The notes under the pieces: generated by a model
The model's input: only the letters and a program-made list of their open reading frames with translations
Told to the model about the DNA's origin: nothing
Database searches by the model: none
Shown here: positions 29,671 through 39,371 of the stretch, in pieces
Numbering within the stretch: the stretch's first letter is position 1
Layout of the letters: each line of letters starts with the position of its first letter
Assembly: GCF_007109405.1 (NCBI RefSeq)
Contig: NZ_VJOY01000013.1
Location: 1-64,000, forward strand
Length of the DNA: 64,000 bases
Direction: 5' to 3'
DNA from: Pseudomonas mangiferae
Lineage (GTDB): Bacteria > Pseudomonadota > Gammaproteobacteria > Pseudomonadales > Pseudomonadaceae
Program-made: the position numbers and the translations under genes

Positions 29671-31029
29671 TCAGACCGAGAACAGCAGGAACTCGCGTTC
29701 CCAGGAACTGATCACCCGCTTGTAGTTCTCGTGCTCGGCGCGCTTCACGGCGACATAGCCGCGGATGAACTTGGTGCCGAGGTATTTCTCCAGCGGCTTG
29801 CAGTTCTCCAGGCGCTCCAGGGCGTCCTCGATGGTAAGGGGCAGGCGCAGGTTGCGTCGTTCATAACCGCGACCTTTCACCTGGGCGCTGGGCTTGATGC
29901 CCTCGGTCATGCCGATGTAGCCGCACAGCAGGCTGGCGGCGATGGCCAGGTACGGGTTGGCGTCGGCGCCGGCCAGGCGGTTCTCCACCCGGCGGTTCTG
30001 CGGGTTGGCGTCCGGCACCCGCAGGCCCACGGTGCGGTTCTCCTCGCCCCACTCCACGTTCACCGGCGCCGAGGTGTCCGGCAGGAAGCGGCGGAACGAA
30101 TTGACGTTGGGCGCGAACAGCGGCAACACCTCGGGGATGAACTTCTGCAGGCCGCCGATGTGGTGCAGGAACAGCTCGCTCATGGAGCCGTCCTCGGTGG
30201 AGAAGATGTTCTTGCCGGTCTTGATGTCGATGACGCTCTGGTGCAGGTGCATGGCGCTGCCCGGCTCGTCGGTGATCGGCTTGGCCATGAAGGTCGCCGC
30301 CACGTTGTGCTTCAGCGCCGCCTCGCGCATGGTGCGCTTGAACACGGTGATCTGGTCGGCCAGGTGCAGCGCGTCGCCATGACGGAAGTTGATCTCCATC
30401 TGCGCCGGGCCTTCCTCGTGGATCAGCGTGTCCAGGTCCAGCTCCTGGGCCTCGCACCAGTCGTACATGTCCTCGAACAGCGGGTCGAATTCGTTGGCCG
30501 CGTCGATGGAGAACGACTGGCGCCCGGTCTCGGGACGGCCGGAGCGGCCCAGCGGGACCTGCAGCGGCAGGTCCGGGTCCTCGCAGCGCTTGGTCAGGTA
30601 GAACTCCATCTCCGGCGCGACGATGGGCTGCCAGCCCTTGTCGGCGTACATCTTCAGGACCTTCTTGAGGATGTTGCGCGGCGACAGCTCGATGGGGTTG
30701 CCCATCTTGTCGAAAGTATCGTGGATCACCAGGGCGGTGGGCTCGATGGCCCAGGGCACCAGGTACACGGCGCCCTCGTCCGGACGGCAGAACATGTCGA
30801 TGTCCGCCGGGTCGAGCAACTCGTAATAGATGTCGTCCTCGACGTAGTCGCCGGTGACGGTCTGCAGCAGCACGCTCTCGGGGAGGCGCATGCCCTTCTC
30901 GTCGAGGAACTTGTTGGTCGGCGATATCTTGCCGCGGGCAATGCCGGTCAGGTCGCTGATCAGGCATTCGACTTCGGTGATTTTGCGTTCTTTCAGCCAG
31001 CTGGTGAGCCGGTCGAGCTTGCTAGTCAT
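29671..31029 (-). CDS. spuB: Glutamate-polyamine ligase SpuB (PuuA/GlnA-like)
   Basis: This 452-residue glutamine-synthetase-fold enzyme joins glutamate to putrescine-type polyamines using ATP, the first step of gamma-glutamylation catabolism. GS motifs visible are MEFYLTKR (metal Glu) near 135, QMEINFRHGDAL near 210, GSAMHLHQSV near 258, and NRTVGLRVPDANPQNRRVENRLAGADANPYL near 335-365. Beta-Grasp start MTSKLDRLTSWLKERK was selected; 21 extra codons upstream are not conserved. It lies 35 nt after spuA. Substrate preference between SpuB and SpuI cannot be read from sequence. Confidence 0.92.
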   Translation of the reverse strand: MTSKLDRLTSWLKERKITEVECLISDLTGIARGKISPTNKFLDEKGMRLPESVLLQTVTGDYVEDDIYYELLDPADIDMFCRPDEGAVYLVPWAIEPTALVIHDTFDKMGNPIELSPRNILKKVLKMYADKGWQPIVAPEMEFYLTKRCEDPDLPLQVPLGRSGRPETGRQSFSIDAANEFDPLFEDMYDWCEAQELDLDTLIHEEGPAQMEINFRHGDALHLADQITVFKRTMREAALKHNVAATFMAKPITDEPGSAMHLHQSVIDIKTGKNIFSTEDGSMSELFLHHIGGLQKFIPEVLPLFAPNVNSFRRFLPDTSAPVNVEWGEENRTVGLRVPDANPQNRRVENRLAGADANPYLAIAASLLCGYIGMTEGIKPSAQVKGRGYERRNLRLPLTIEDALERLENCKPLEKYLGTKFIRGYVAVKRAEHENYKRVISSWEREFLLFSV

Positions 31030-31064
31030 AAAGACCTCAGGGTTTAGAGCCGGACAGGGCCGGC

Positions 31065-31817
31065 TCAGCGTTTCCCCGCCCTCTCCCTGCAAGCCTCACC
31101 AAAGGCCTGGAAGAGGGCGAGATAATTCGGGTTGGAGCTTACTCGCCATTCGGGGTGCCATTGCACCCCCACGGCGAAGCCCCGGGCGCCTTCCACGGAG
31201 ACCGCCTCGATCAGGCCGTCCGGCGCCACCGCCTCCACCCGCAGCCCCGGCGCCAGACGCGCCACGCCCTGGCCGTGGATGGAGTTCACCGCGAACGCCG
31301 CCGGCAATCCGAGCCCGGCGAACACCCCGCCGGGCTGCACCTGCACGTCGTGACGCGGGGCATATTGTACGTCCAGGGGCTGGTCGGCCGGCTCGCGGTG
31401 GTCCATCAGCCCTTCGACTTCGTGTACCTTCGGGTGCAGACTGCCTCCCAGGACCACGTTCAGTTCCTGGAAGCCCCGGCAGATGCCCAGCAGCGGAATG
31501 CCCGCGTCCAGGGCGGCGCGCAGCAGCGGCAGGGTGGTGGCGTCGCGGGCCGGATCGTGCGGGGTGCCGGGCTCGCTGGCGGAGCCCTGGTAATGGTGCG
31601 GTTCGATGTTGGACGGGGAGCCGGTGAAGAGCAGGCCGTCCAGGTTGTCCAGCAGCGCCGCCGGATCGAGGGCCGCGCCCAGGGCGGGAATGATGAGCGG
31701 CATCCCGCCGGCGGCCTCGGCCACCGCGCGAAGGTATTTGTCGCCAGCGATGTGGTAGGGATGCAGACCGATCTGCTTGGTGCAGGCGGTCACGCCGATC
31801 AACGGCAGGCGAGACAT
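31065..31817 (-). CDS. spuA: SpuA, class I glutamine amidotransferase-like gamma-glutamyl-GABA hydrolase
   Basis: This 250-residue PuuD-like hydrolase removes glutamate from gamma-glutamyl intermediates of polyamine breakdown. The nucleophile Cys lies in LLGICRGFQELNVVLGG near residue 112, and the His-Glu pair in VGVQWHPEWRV near 223. The start MSRLPLIGVTACT is the conserved beginning; a longer frame is open upstream in the promoter region. It is the first gene of the leftward spu operon, diverging from spuI across a 365-nt regulatory region. Confidence 0.93.
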   Translation of the reverse strand: MSRLPLIGVTACTKQIGLHPYHIAGDKYLRAVAEAAGGMPLIIPALGAALDPAALLDNLDGLLFTGSPSNIEPHHYQGSASEPGTPHDPARDATTLPLLRAALDAGIPLLGICRGFQELNVVLGGSLHPKVHEVEGLMDHREPADQPLDVQYAPRHDVQVQPGGVFAGLGLPAAFAVNSIHGQGVARLAPGLRVEAVAPDGLIEAVSVEGARGFAVGVQWHPEWRVSSNPNYLALFQAFGEACRERAGKR

Positions 31818-32182
31818 GGGACACCCGTAGTTATTGCTGTTATGGGTGAAGCGGCGGCGGAGCGTACACGCCTGGCGCGGGGCGGACTGAAGGCCCCCGG
31901 AGGCCACTCGTGACGTTCTGCGACTGCCCACAAGGTGCGACCGAGCTTAGCCTTGTTCATTTTTTTACACAATAGGGGCGTAAAAAATTGAACACACCCT
32001 GCTGAGCATCGCGCCGGCAGCGGGTTGCAGCGGGTTCCAACACCCCGCAAACGCCCCAAAAACGGCCTTGAAGCCTCTTTTTAGGGCAAAATGGTGCGCT
32101 ATTGACATCCATTGGTGATTCGGATTGACTCACACCTCAATCAGCGCGTGATTGATATTTTTAACAAGATAGGTGTTCCATC
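31818..32182. promoter_or_regulatory. Divergent spuA-spuI regulatory region
   Basis: This 365-nt AT-richer interval must hold promoters for both the spuABCDEFGH operon and spuI. It contains a near-perfect 14-bp-arm inverted repeat (separate entry). About 65 nt before spuI lies TTGACA, which could be a -35 element, though I see no matching -10 at 17 nt. There is no gene inside it. Confidence 0.6.
31955..31993. promoter_or_regulatory. Near-perfect inverted repeat, candidate operator for spuA/spuI
   Basis: Arms GTTCATTTTTTTAC and GTAAAAAATTGAAC are complementary with one mismatch, separated by 11 nt (ACAATAGGGGC). Centre-to-centre geometry is about two helical turns, typical of a dimeric regulator. 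It lies about 140 nt upstream of spuA and 190 nt upstream of spuI. The regulator is unknown; a polyamine-responsive repressor such as a MarR/Xre/PauR-type protein is a guess. Confidence 0.6.
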
Positions 32183-33559
32183 ATGTCGGTACCCCCGCGT
32201 GCCGTTCAGCTCAATGAAGCTAACGAGTTCCTCAAGAAACATCCCGAGGTCCAGTTCGTCGACCTCCTGATCGCGGATATGAATGGGGTGGTCAGGGGCA
32301 AGCGCATCGAGCGCGCCAGCCTGCACAAAGTCTACGAACGCGGCATCAACCTCCCCGCCTCACTGTTCGCCCTCGACATCAACGGCTCCACCGTGGAAAG
32401 CACCGGCCTCGGTCTGGACATCGGCGACGCCGACCGCATCTGCTACCCCATCCCCAACACCCTGTGCGACGAGCCCTGGCAGAAGCGCCCCACCGCGCAA
32501 CTGCTGATGACCATGCACGAGCTGGAAGGCGAGCCGTTCTTCGCCGACCCGCGGGAAGTGCTGCGGCAGGTGGTGAGCAAGTTCGACGAGCTGGGCCTGA
32601 CCATCTGCGCCGCCTTCGAACTGGAGTTCTACCTGATCGACCAGGAGAACGTGAACGGTCGGCCGCAACCGCCCCGCTCGCCCATCTCCGGCAAGCGCCC
32701 GCAGTCGACCCAGGTCTACCTGATCGACGACCTGGACGAATACTCCGACTGCCTGCAGGACATCCTCGAAGGCGCCAAGGTGCAGGGCATCCCGGCCGAC
32801 GCCATCGTCAAGGAAAGCGCCCCGGCGCAGTTCGAGGTGAACCTGCACCACGTGGCCGACCCGCTCAAGGCCTGCGACTACGCCGTGCTGCTCAAGCGCC
32901 TGGTGAAGAACATCGCCTACGACCACGAGATGGACACCACCTTCATGGCCAAGCCCTACCCGGGCCAGGCCGGCAATGGCCTGCACGTGCACATCTCGCT
33001 GCTGGACAAGCATGGCAAGAACATCTTCTCCAGCGAGGATCCCCAGCAGAACGCCGCATTGCGTCACGCGATCGGCGGTGTGCTGGAGACCCTGCCCGCA
33101 TCCATGGCCTTCCTCTGCCCCAACGTGAACTCCTACCGCCGCTTCGGCGCGCAGTTCTACGTGCCGAACTCGCCGAGCTGGGGCCTGGACAACCGCACCG
33201 TGGCCCTGCGCGTACCGACCGGTTCGTCCGACGCGGTGCGCATCGAGCATCGGGTCGCCGGGGCCGACGCCAACCCGTACCTGCTGCTCGCGGCGGTCCT
33301 GGCGGGCGTGCATCACGGCCTGACCAACCAGGTCGAGCCGAACGAGCCGGTGGAAGGCAACTCCTACGAGCAGAACGAGCAGAGCCTGCCGAACAACCTG
33401 CGCGATGCCCTGCGCGAGCTGGACGACAGCGAGATCCTGGCCCGCTACATCGACCCCAAGTACATCGACATCTTCGTCGCCTGCAAGGAAAGCGAACTGG
33501 AGGAATTCGAGCACTCCATCTCGGACCTCGAGTACAACTGGTACCTGCACACCGTCTGA
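32183..33559 (+). CDS. spuI: Glutamate-polyamine ligase SpuI (PuuA/GlnA-like)
   Basis: This second gamma-glutamylpolyamine synthetase of 458 residues is paralogous to SpuB. Motifs include ELEFYLIDQENVNGR near 148, QFEVNLHHVADPLKA near 217, NGLHVHISLLD near 267, and NRTVALRVPTGSSDAVRIEHRVAGADANPYLLLA near 337-370. Glutamylating a polyamine rather than making glutamine is inferred from family and neighbourhood. It is transcribed divergently from spuA and ends in a clear hairpin, so it is probably monocistronic. Confidence 0.93.
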   Translation: MSVPPRAVQLNEANEFLKKHPEVQFVDLLIADMNGVVRGKRIERASLHKVYERGINLPASLFALDINGSTVESTGLGLDIGDADRICYPIPNTLCDEPWQKRPTAQLLMTMHELEGEPFFADPREVLRQVVSKFDELGLTICAAFELEFYLIDQENVNGRPQPPRSPISGKRPQSTQVYLIDDLDEYSDCLQDILEGAKVQGIPADAIVKESAPAQFEVNLHHVADPLKACDYAVLLKRLVKNIAYDHEMDTTFMAKPYPGQAGNGLHVHISLLDKHGKNIFSSEDPQQNAALRHAIGGVLETLPASMAFLCPNVNSYRRFGAQFYVPNSPSWGLDNRTVALRVPTGSSDAVRIEHRVAGADANPYLLLAAVLAGVHHGLTNQVEPNEPVEGNSYEQNEQSLPNNLRDALRELDDSEILARYIDPKYIDIFVACKESELEEFEHSISDLEYNWYLHTV

Positions 33560-33568
33560 GCCCCAGCG

Positions 33569-33591
33569 CACCGGCCCCCGAGGGGCCGGTG
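33569..33591 (+). terminator. Terminator after spuI
   Basis: CACCGGCCCC and GGGGCCGGTG form a 10-bp stem around a 3-nt loop, 10 nt after the stop codon, followed by a short T-containing tail (TCGTTT). Confidence 0.7.
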
Positions 33592-33733
33592 TCGTTTCAG
33601 CCCCTCGCTCCCCGCCTTTCACCCCGTCCCCCTTCGCTTTTGTCGCCTGCCGGCGGCGCCCCGCGGCGCCAGGCTTGCGGCGCGGTGTCCGGCTGGCGTC
33701 CAATAGCGCCGCGCCGATGTACAGGAGGTTCCC

Positions 33734-34375
33734 ATGCCGCGCCCCGCCACCGTTCGAAAACCCCGTCCGAGCAGCCAGGCGCGGATCGCCGCCATCCTCG
33801 ACGCGGCGCGACAGCTGCTCGCCCGGCACGGCATGGCCGGCCTGTCGATCTACGCCATGGCGGAACTGGCCGGGATGCCGCCCTCCTCCGTCTACCACTT
33901 CTTCGCCAATGTCGGCGCGGTGCTGCAGGCCCTTACCGCCGACGTCCACGCCGCCTTTCGCGCCTGCCTGGAAGCACCGGTGGAACACGACGCCCTGGGC
34001 GACTGGCGCGACCTCTCACGGCTGGTGGAGGAACGCATGCTCGGGGTGTACGCCGCCGACAGCGCCGCCCGCCAGCTGATCCTCGCCCAGCACGGCCTGG
34101 CCGAGGTCACCCAGGCGGACCGCCTGCACGACTTGGAGCTGGGCCGGCTGATGCGCGACCTGTTCGAACGGCATTTCCCGCTGCCGCCGCTGCCCGAGGA
34201 CCTGGACGTGTTCGCCCTGGCCATGGAGCTGGGGGACCGGGTCTACGCCCGCTCCGTGCAGCAGTACGGCGACATCGTCCCGCGCTTCGCCGAGGAAGGC
34301 CGACGGGTGTTCGACGCCTACCTGGCCCTGTACCTGCCGCCGTTCCTGCCGAAGCGACCGCGCCCGCTGGATTGA
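33734..34375 (+). CDS. aguR: TetR-family repressor AguR
   Basis: This 213-residue TetR-type regulator has an N-terminal helix-turn-helix: RIAAILDAARQLLARHGMAGLSIYAMAELAGMPPSSVYHFFANVGAVLQAL (residues 17-67). Its C-terminal helical ligand domain is unlike other families. It lies directly upstream of and codirectional with aguB-aguA, as AguR does in P. aeruginosa, where it represses the agmatine operon until agmatine or N-carbamoylputrescine is present. AGGAGG precedes the ATG. The palindromes in the following gap are its likely operators. Confidence 0.88.
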   Translation: MPRPATVRKPRPSSQARIAAILDAARQLLARHGMAGLSIYAMAELAGMPPSSVYHFFANVGAVLQALTADVHAAFRACLEAPVEHDALGDWRDLSRLVEERMLGVYAADSAARQLILAQHGLAEVTQADRLHDLELGRLMRDLFERHFPLPPLPEDLDVFALAMELGDRVYARSVQQYGDIVPRFAEEGRRVFDAYLALYLPPFLPKRPRPLD

Positions 34376-34395
34376 TCTTGCCCAGGTCGCATATA

Positions 34396-34409
34396 CGGAT
34401 ATTTATCCG
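34396..34409. promoter_or_regulatory. Short palindrome in the aguR-aguB gap
   Basis: CGGATA-TT-TATCCG is a perfect 6-bp-arm inverted repeat, sharing the CGGAT/ATCCG ends with the longer palindrome 50 nt downstream. It is a plausible accessory AguR operator. Confidence 0.5.
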
Positions 34410-34457
34410 CAAATAAATCGAAACCCGCCATTCAATAGAAAAATTGCGCTGTCCTGG

Positions 34458-34482
34458 CGGATTTATATCGACTATAAATCCG
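34458..34482. promoter_or_regulatory. Candidate AguR operator upstream of aguBA
   Basis: CGGATTTATA and TATAAATCCG are perfectly complementary 10-bp arms around TCGAC. The element is AT-rich within GC-rich DNA and about 130 nt before the aguB ATG. TetR-family operators are typically dyads of this size. Binding by AguR is inferred from adjacency. Confidence 0.65.
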
Positions 34483-34614
34483 GACCACACGGTCCTACGC
34501 GGGTGGCGGGCGGCCGGGTTTCGACAGGCGGTACCGCCTTCGGCCTCCTGCCCGTGAGCGCCACGCCCGTTCGCGGGTCGGATCACTATCGGTTTCCTAC
34601 ACGAGGTATGCCCC

Positions 34615-35493
<879 letters not shown>

Positions 35494-35509
35494 CCCGCAG
35501 CCCCTCCTC

Positions 35510-35532
35510 GCGCCGGCCCCCGTGGCCGGCGC
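35510..35532 (+). terminator. Hairpin between aguB and aguA
   Basis: GCGCCGGCC and GGCCGGCGC form a 9-bp stem around CCCGT without a T-tract. In an operon this could attenuate transcription or stabilise the aguB message. Confidence 0.45.
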
Positions 35533-35563
35533 CTCCTTCCCGACTCACTGAAGGCGAGCGCCG

Positions 35564-36670
35564 ATGAAACCCCTCGACAGCACTCCCCGGGCCGACGGCT
35601 TCCGCATGCCGGCGGAATGGGAACCCCACGTCCAGACCTGGATGGTCTGGCCGGAGCGCCCGGACAACTGGCGCCTCGGCGGCAAGCCCGCCCAGGCCGC
35701 GTTCACCGCGGTGGCCCGGGCCATCGCACGCTTCGAACCGGTCACCGTCGGCGTGTCCGCCGGCCAGTACGCGAACGCCAGTGCCCGCCTGGACGACCCC
35801 AACATCCGCGTGGTGGAGATCAGCAACGACGACGCCTGGGTGCGGGACACCGGGCCGACCTTCGTCATCGACGAGCGGGGCGAGGTGCGCGGCGTCGACT
35901 GGACCTTCAACGCCTGGGGCGGCCTGCTCGGCGGCCTGTACTTCCCCTGGCAGCGCGACGACCAGGTGGCCGGCAAGATCCTCGGCCTGGAGCGCTGTGC
36001 CCGCTACCGCACCGAGGGCTTCGTGCTGGAAGGCGGCTCGATCCACGTGGACGGCGAAGGCACCCTGATCACCACCGAGGAGTGCCTGCTCAACCGCAAC
36101 CGCAACCCGCACCTGGCGCGCGCCGACATCGAGGCGGTGCTGCGCGACCACCTGGCGGTGGACACGGTGATCTGGCTGCCGGACGGTCTCTACAACGACG
36201 AGACCGACGGCCACGTCGACAACTTCTGCTGCTTCGTACGACCCGGGGAAGTGCTGCTGGCCTGGACCGACGACCCGCAGGACCCCAACCATGCCCGCTG
36301 CCAGGCGGCGCTGAAGGTGCTGGAGCAGGCCCGGGATGCCCGCGGCCGCGCGCTCACCGTGCACAAGATGCCGATCCCCGGGCCGCTGCACGCCAGCGAA
36401 GCCGAATGCGCCGGGGTCGATGCCGCGGTCGGCAGCCAGGCCCGGGAAGCCGCCGTGCGCCTGGCCGGCTCCTACGTCAACTTCCTCATCGTCAACGGTG
36501 GGGTGATCGCCCCGTCCTTCGACGATCCCCAGGACGAGGCGGCCCGCACCCTGCTGCAGCGGCTGTTCCCCGACCGCGAGGTGGTGATGGTGCCGGGCCG
36601 GGAAATCCTCCTGGGCGGCGGCAACATCCACTGCATCACCCAGCAGCAGCCGGCGCCTCGCCGCCGCTGA
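35564..36670 (+). CDS. aguA: Agmatine deiminase AguA
   Basis: This 368-residue guanidino-group-modifying enzyme hydrolyses agmatine to N-carbamoylputrescine and ammonia. Diagnostic residues are [16 protein letters not shown] (residues 29-44), [14 protein letters not shown] near 88-100, [13 protein letters not shown] near 157, [11 protein letters not shown] near 217, and the catalytic Cys357 in [13 protein letters not shown]. Expected length and all family motifs are present. Putrescine made by AguA/AguB would feed SpuC and the glutamylation pathway next door. Confidence 0.97.
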   Translation: MKPLDSTPRADGFRMPAEWEPHVQTWMVWPERPDNWRLGGKPAQAAFTAVARAIARFEPVTVGVSAGQYANASARLDDPNIRVVEISNDDAWVRDTGPTFVIDERGEVRGVDWTFNAWGGLLGGLYFPWQRDDQVAGKILGLERCARYRTEGFVLEGGSIHVDGEGTLITTEECLLNRNRNPHLARADIEAVLRDHLAVDTVIWLPDGLYNDETDGHVDNFCCFVRPGEVLLAWTDDPQDPNHARCQAALKVLEQARDARGRALTVHKMPIPGPLHASEAECAGVDAAVGSQAREAAVRLAGSYVNFLIVNGGVIAPSFDDPQDEAARTLLQRLFPDREVVMVPGREILLGGGNIHCITQQQPAPRRR

Positions 36671-36715
36671 CGCAGCGGCCCCCGCCCCGTGGCGGGGGCC
36701 GTGACCGCTGCGTCA
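36668..36715 (+). terminator. Nested inverted repeat at the aguA 3' end
   Basis: An inner 10-bp stem (GGCCCCCGCC/GGCGGGGGCC, loop CCGT) sits inside an outer 11-bp stem (TGACGCAGCGG/CCGCTGCGTCA) with a small GTGA bulge. The aguA stop codon is the first base triplet of the outer arm. No T-run follows, so termination would be weak or the element may protect the 3' end. Confidence 0.6.
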
Positions 36716-36760
36716 CCGTCGCCAGGCGACGACCGGTCACCTCCCGGCCCCTCGCAAAAC

Positions 36761-36787
36761 TTGTACAAATTTTTCGCCGCGTATAGA
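36761..36787 (+). promoter_or_regulatory. Weak sigma-70-like promoter before the chemoreceptor gene
   Basis: TTGTAC and TATAGA lie 15 nt apart in a distinctly AT-rich patch about 95 nt before the start codon. Spacing is 2 nt short of ideal, so this is a tentative call. Confidence 0.35.
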
Positions 36788-36881
36788 TTTTAATCATCCG
36801 CCGTCGCCTGGATCGCACCGCCGCGCCCGGTGACCTTCGCCCGCCGATCACCTCCGTCCCCTCCCCGCCGTCGAGGTCGTC

Positions 36882-38207
36882 ATGTTCAACGCCCGCCTGA
36901 AGCACGAACTGGCCGCCTGCCAGGCCCGCCTGGCCGACCTGCTGGCCGAACGCGACGCCCTGGGCCGCTCCACGGCGATCCTCGAATACGCCCCCGACGG
37001 CACGCTGCTGGACGCCAACCCCCTGGCCCTGCAGCTGCTGGGCTACGCCCCGGGCGAGGTGCGCGGCCAGCACCATCGGCTGTTCTGCGACGCGGGCGAC
37101 GCCGCCAGTGCCGACTACCGGCGCTTCTGGGACGCCCTGAAGGCCGGCGAATCCCGCCGCGGTACCTTCCGCCGCCAGGCCAAGGGCGGCCGCACGCTAT
37201 GGCTGGAGGCTTGCTACGAGCCCGTGCGCGATGCCCAGGGCCGCGTGACCAAGGTGCTGGAGCAGGCCCGCGACGTCACCGCCTCGGTCAGCGAAACCCA
37301 GGAACGGCAAGGCATCCTCAAGGCACTGAACCGCTCCATGGCGGTGATCGAATTCAACCTGGCCGGCGAGGTGCAGTGGGCCAACGAGAACTTCCTGCAG
37401 ACCCTGGGCTACCGCAGCCTGGACGAGATCCGCGGCAAGCATCACCGGATGTTCTGCGAGCGCAGCGAGAGCGAATCGGCGGCCTATCAGCAGTTCTGGC
37501 AGCGCCTGACCCGCGGCGAGTTCATCTCCGACCGCTTCAAGCGCCTCAGCCGCGATGGCTGCACCGTCTGGCTGCGGGCCACCTACAACCCGGTGTTCGA
37601 CGACCAGGGCCGGCTGTACAAGATCGTCAAGTTCGCCACCGACACCACCGAGCAGGTCAACCGCCACCTGGCCGAGGCCCAGGCGGCGCAGATCGCCTAC
37701 ACCACGTCGCTGCAGACCGACGCCATCGCCCATCGCGGCGCGGACGTGGTGCAGCAGGCGGTGACCGCCATGCGCAAGGTGGCGGACGAGGTGCAGCAGG
37801 CGTCCAGCGGCATCGAGGCCCTGAGCCAGCAGTCGCAGATGATCAGCAGCCTGGTGGGCACCATCAGCGGGATCGCCGAGCAGACCAATCTGCTGGCCCT
37901 CAACGCCGCCATCGAGGCGGCCCGCGCCGGCGAACAGGGCCGCGGCTTCGCCGTGGTGGCGGACGAAGTGCGCCAGCTGGCCGGGCGTACCAGCCAGGCC
38001 ACGGTGGAAATCGTCGACGTGGTGCGCAAGAACCACGCCCTTGCGGAGACCGCGGTGACCCGCATGGCCGCCAGCCGCACCCAGGCGGAACAGGGCGTCG
38101 ACCTGGCCAACCAGGCCGGCGCGGTGATCGTCGAGATCCAGGACGGCGCCCGCCACGTGGTGGACGCCATCAGCCAGTTCGCTTCGACCCTGGAACAGGA
38201 CGACTGA
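36882..38207 (+). CDS. Soluble PAS-PAS methyl-accepting chemotaxis protein (BdlA-like)
   Basis: This 441-residue cytoplasmic receptor has no membrane segment. PAS-1 spans about residues 25-140 ([23 protein letters not shown]), PAS-2 about 147-262 ([23 protein letters not shown]). Each contains a conserved Cys (LFCDAGD, MFCERSE) after a His-His/Arg pair. The shortened signalling domain follows, with tip [37 protein letters not shown] around 330-363. The architecture matches BdlA, the P. aeruginosa biofilm-dispersion factor, and related energy/redox receptors. No methyltransferase-binding tail is evident. It lies just after aguBA, so a link to polyamine or surface signalling is possible but only inferred from position. 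Confidence 0.85.
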   Translation: MFNARLKHELAACQARLADLLAERDALGRSTAILEYAPDGTLLDANPLALQLLGYAPGEVRGQHHRLFCDAGDAASADYRRFWDALKAGESRRGTFRRQAKGGRTLWLEACYEPVRDAQGRVTKVLEQARDVTASVSETQERQGILKALNRSMAVIEFNLAGEVQWANENFLQTLGYRSLDEIRGKHHRMFCERSESESAAYQQFWQRLTRGEFISDRFKRLSRDGCTVWLRATYNPVFDDQGRLYKIVKFATDTTEQVNRHLAEAQAAQIAYTTSLQTDAIAHRGADVVQQAVTAMRKVADEVQQASSGIEALSQQSQMISSLVGTISGIAEQTNLLALNAAIEAARAGEQGRGFAVVADEVRQLAGRTSQATVEIVDVVRKNHALAETAVTRMAASRTQAEQGVDLANQAGAVIVEIQDGARHVVDAISQFASTLEQDD

Positions 38208-38243
38208 CCCGCCGACGACCGGCGCATCAGCGACCCGCGCAGC

Positions 38244-38264
38244 GGCGCCGGACGAGCCGGCGCC
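38244..38264. terminator. Hairpin between convergent chemoreceptor and ssuF-like genes
   Basis: GGCGCCGG and CCGGCGCC pair around ACGAG in the 66-nt convergent gap. The T-tract is poor; it may still separate the two transcripts. Confidence 0.5.
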
Positions 38265-38273
38265 TCGTCGACC

Positions 38274-38489
38274 TCAGAGCTTGGCGATGGACACCTCGGT
38301 GGACTTCACGAAAGCGATCACCTCCGAGCCCACCACCAGTTCCAGCTCCTTCACCGAGCGGGTAGTGATCACCGAGGTGACGATACCGGCGGCGGTCTGC
38401 ACGTCGATTTCCGAGAGCACGTCGCCCTCGACGATTTCCTTGATGGTGCCCTTGAACTGGTTGCGGACGTTGATGGCTTTGATGGTCAT
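38274..38489 (-). CDS. ssuF: TOBE-domain molbindin-like protein (SsuF-like)
   Basis: This 71-residue single TOBE/Mop domain begins MTIKAINVRNQFKGTIKEIVEGDVLSEIDVQ and ends VVGSEVIAFVKSTEVSIAKL. It matches small molybdopterin/oxyanion-binding proteins. At the end of Pseudomonas ssu operons such a gene is called ssuF and is required for growth on some organosulfur compounds. What it binds is not known from sequence. It follows ssuB by 72 nt and is the last gene of the sulfur block. Confidence 0.88.
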   Translation of the reverse strand: MTIKAINVRNQFKGTIKEIVEGDVLSEIDVQTAAGIVTSVITTRSVKELELVVGSEVIAFVKSTEVSIAKL

Positions 38490-38561
38490 GACACTCTCCT
38501 GGGGTAAGGGGCGGTCGCTCCTGCGAGCCGCCCGGGGCGAATCGTTTAGGGGTAGGCGCCG

Positions 38562-39371
38562 CTAGAGCGCCCAGCGCAGCTGCGTCGGCAGCGGCGAAAC
38601 GGGGTCGGGCTGGGGCGGGCCGGACGGCAGTGCCAGGACCCGGTCGAGTACCTCGGCCTCCAGCGCCGCGAGGGCCGCGGAGCCATGCCGGCGCGGGCGC
38701 GGCAGGTCGATGGCGAGGTCGAGACCGATCTCGCCCTCCTCGATCAGGATCACCCGGTCGGCCACCGCCACCGCCTCGTGCACATCGTGGGTCACCAGCA
38801 GCACGGTGAAGCGCTGCTGCTGCCAGAGGGTCTCGATCAACTGCTGCATCTCGATGCGGGTCAGCGCATCGAGGGCGCCCAGGGGCTCGTCCAGCAGCAG
38901 CAGGCGCGGCTCGTGGATCAGCGCGCGGGCCAGGGCGACCCGCTGCTTCTGCCCGCCGGACAGCGCTGCCGGCCACTCGTGGGCGCGGTCCGCCAGGCCA
39001 ACGGCCCGCAGCGCGTCTTCGGCGCGGGGCCGCCAGTCGCCGCTCAGGCCGAGACCGACGTTGTCGATCACCCGCTTCCACGGCAGCAGTCGCGCATCCT
39101 GGAACATCAGCCGGGTGTCGCCGCGGGCGGCGGCCAGGTCGGCGTCGCCCGCCAGCAGGCGCCCGCCGCTGGGGGCATCGAGGCCCGCCAGCAGGCGCAG
39201 CAAGGTGCTCTTGCCGCAGCCGCTGCGGCCCACCACGGCGACGTACTGGCCGGCCGGCACCTGCAGGTCGATACCCCGCAGCACCGGTCGCTCGCCGAAG
39301 GATTTCGACAAGCCCCGGGCTTCCAGGGGCAGGCCGCGGCCGAGCCGCGACGGGTGTTCGAGGGCGGTCAT
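38562..39371 (-). CDS. ssuB: Aliphatic sulfonate ABC transporter ATPase SsuB
   Basis: This 269-residue ATPase has Walker [10 protein letters not shown] near residue 48, Q-loop [11 protein letters not shown] near 88, signature [15 protein letters not shown] near 137, Walker [17 protein letters not shown] near 157 and the H-loop VTHDVHEA near 190. [13 protein letters not shown] is characteristic of SsuB/TauB importers. The start [11 protein letters not shown] overlaps the ssuC stop by 4 nt (ATGA). It powers sulfonate import with SsuC and SsuA. Confidence 0.94.
   Translation of the reverse strand: MTALEHPSRLGRGLPLEARGLSKSFGERPVLRGIDLQVPAGQYVAVVGRSGCGKSTLLRLLAGLDAPSGGRLLAGDADLAAARGDTRLMFQDARLLPWKRVIDNVGLGLSGDWRPRAEDALRAVGLADRAHEWPAALSGGQKQRVALARALIHEPRLLLLDEPLGALDALTRIEMQQLIETLWQQQRFTVLLVTHDVHEAVAVADRVILIEEGEIGLDLAIDLPRPRRHGSAALAALEAEVLDRVLALPSGPPQPDPVSPLPTQLRWAL

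Noticed and set aside
32140-32160. ANR/FNR-like box (TTGAT-N4-ATCAA) before spuI
   Set aside because: Only the first half-site TTGAT matches; the second half reads TTAAC, so the dyad is not present.
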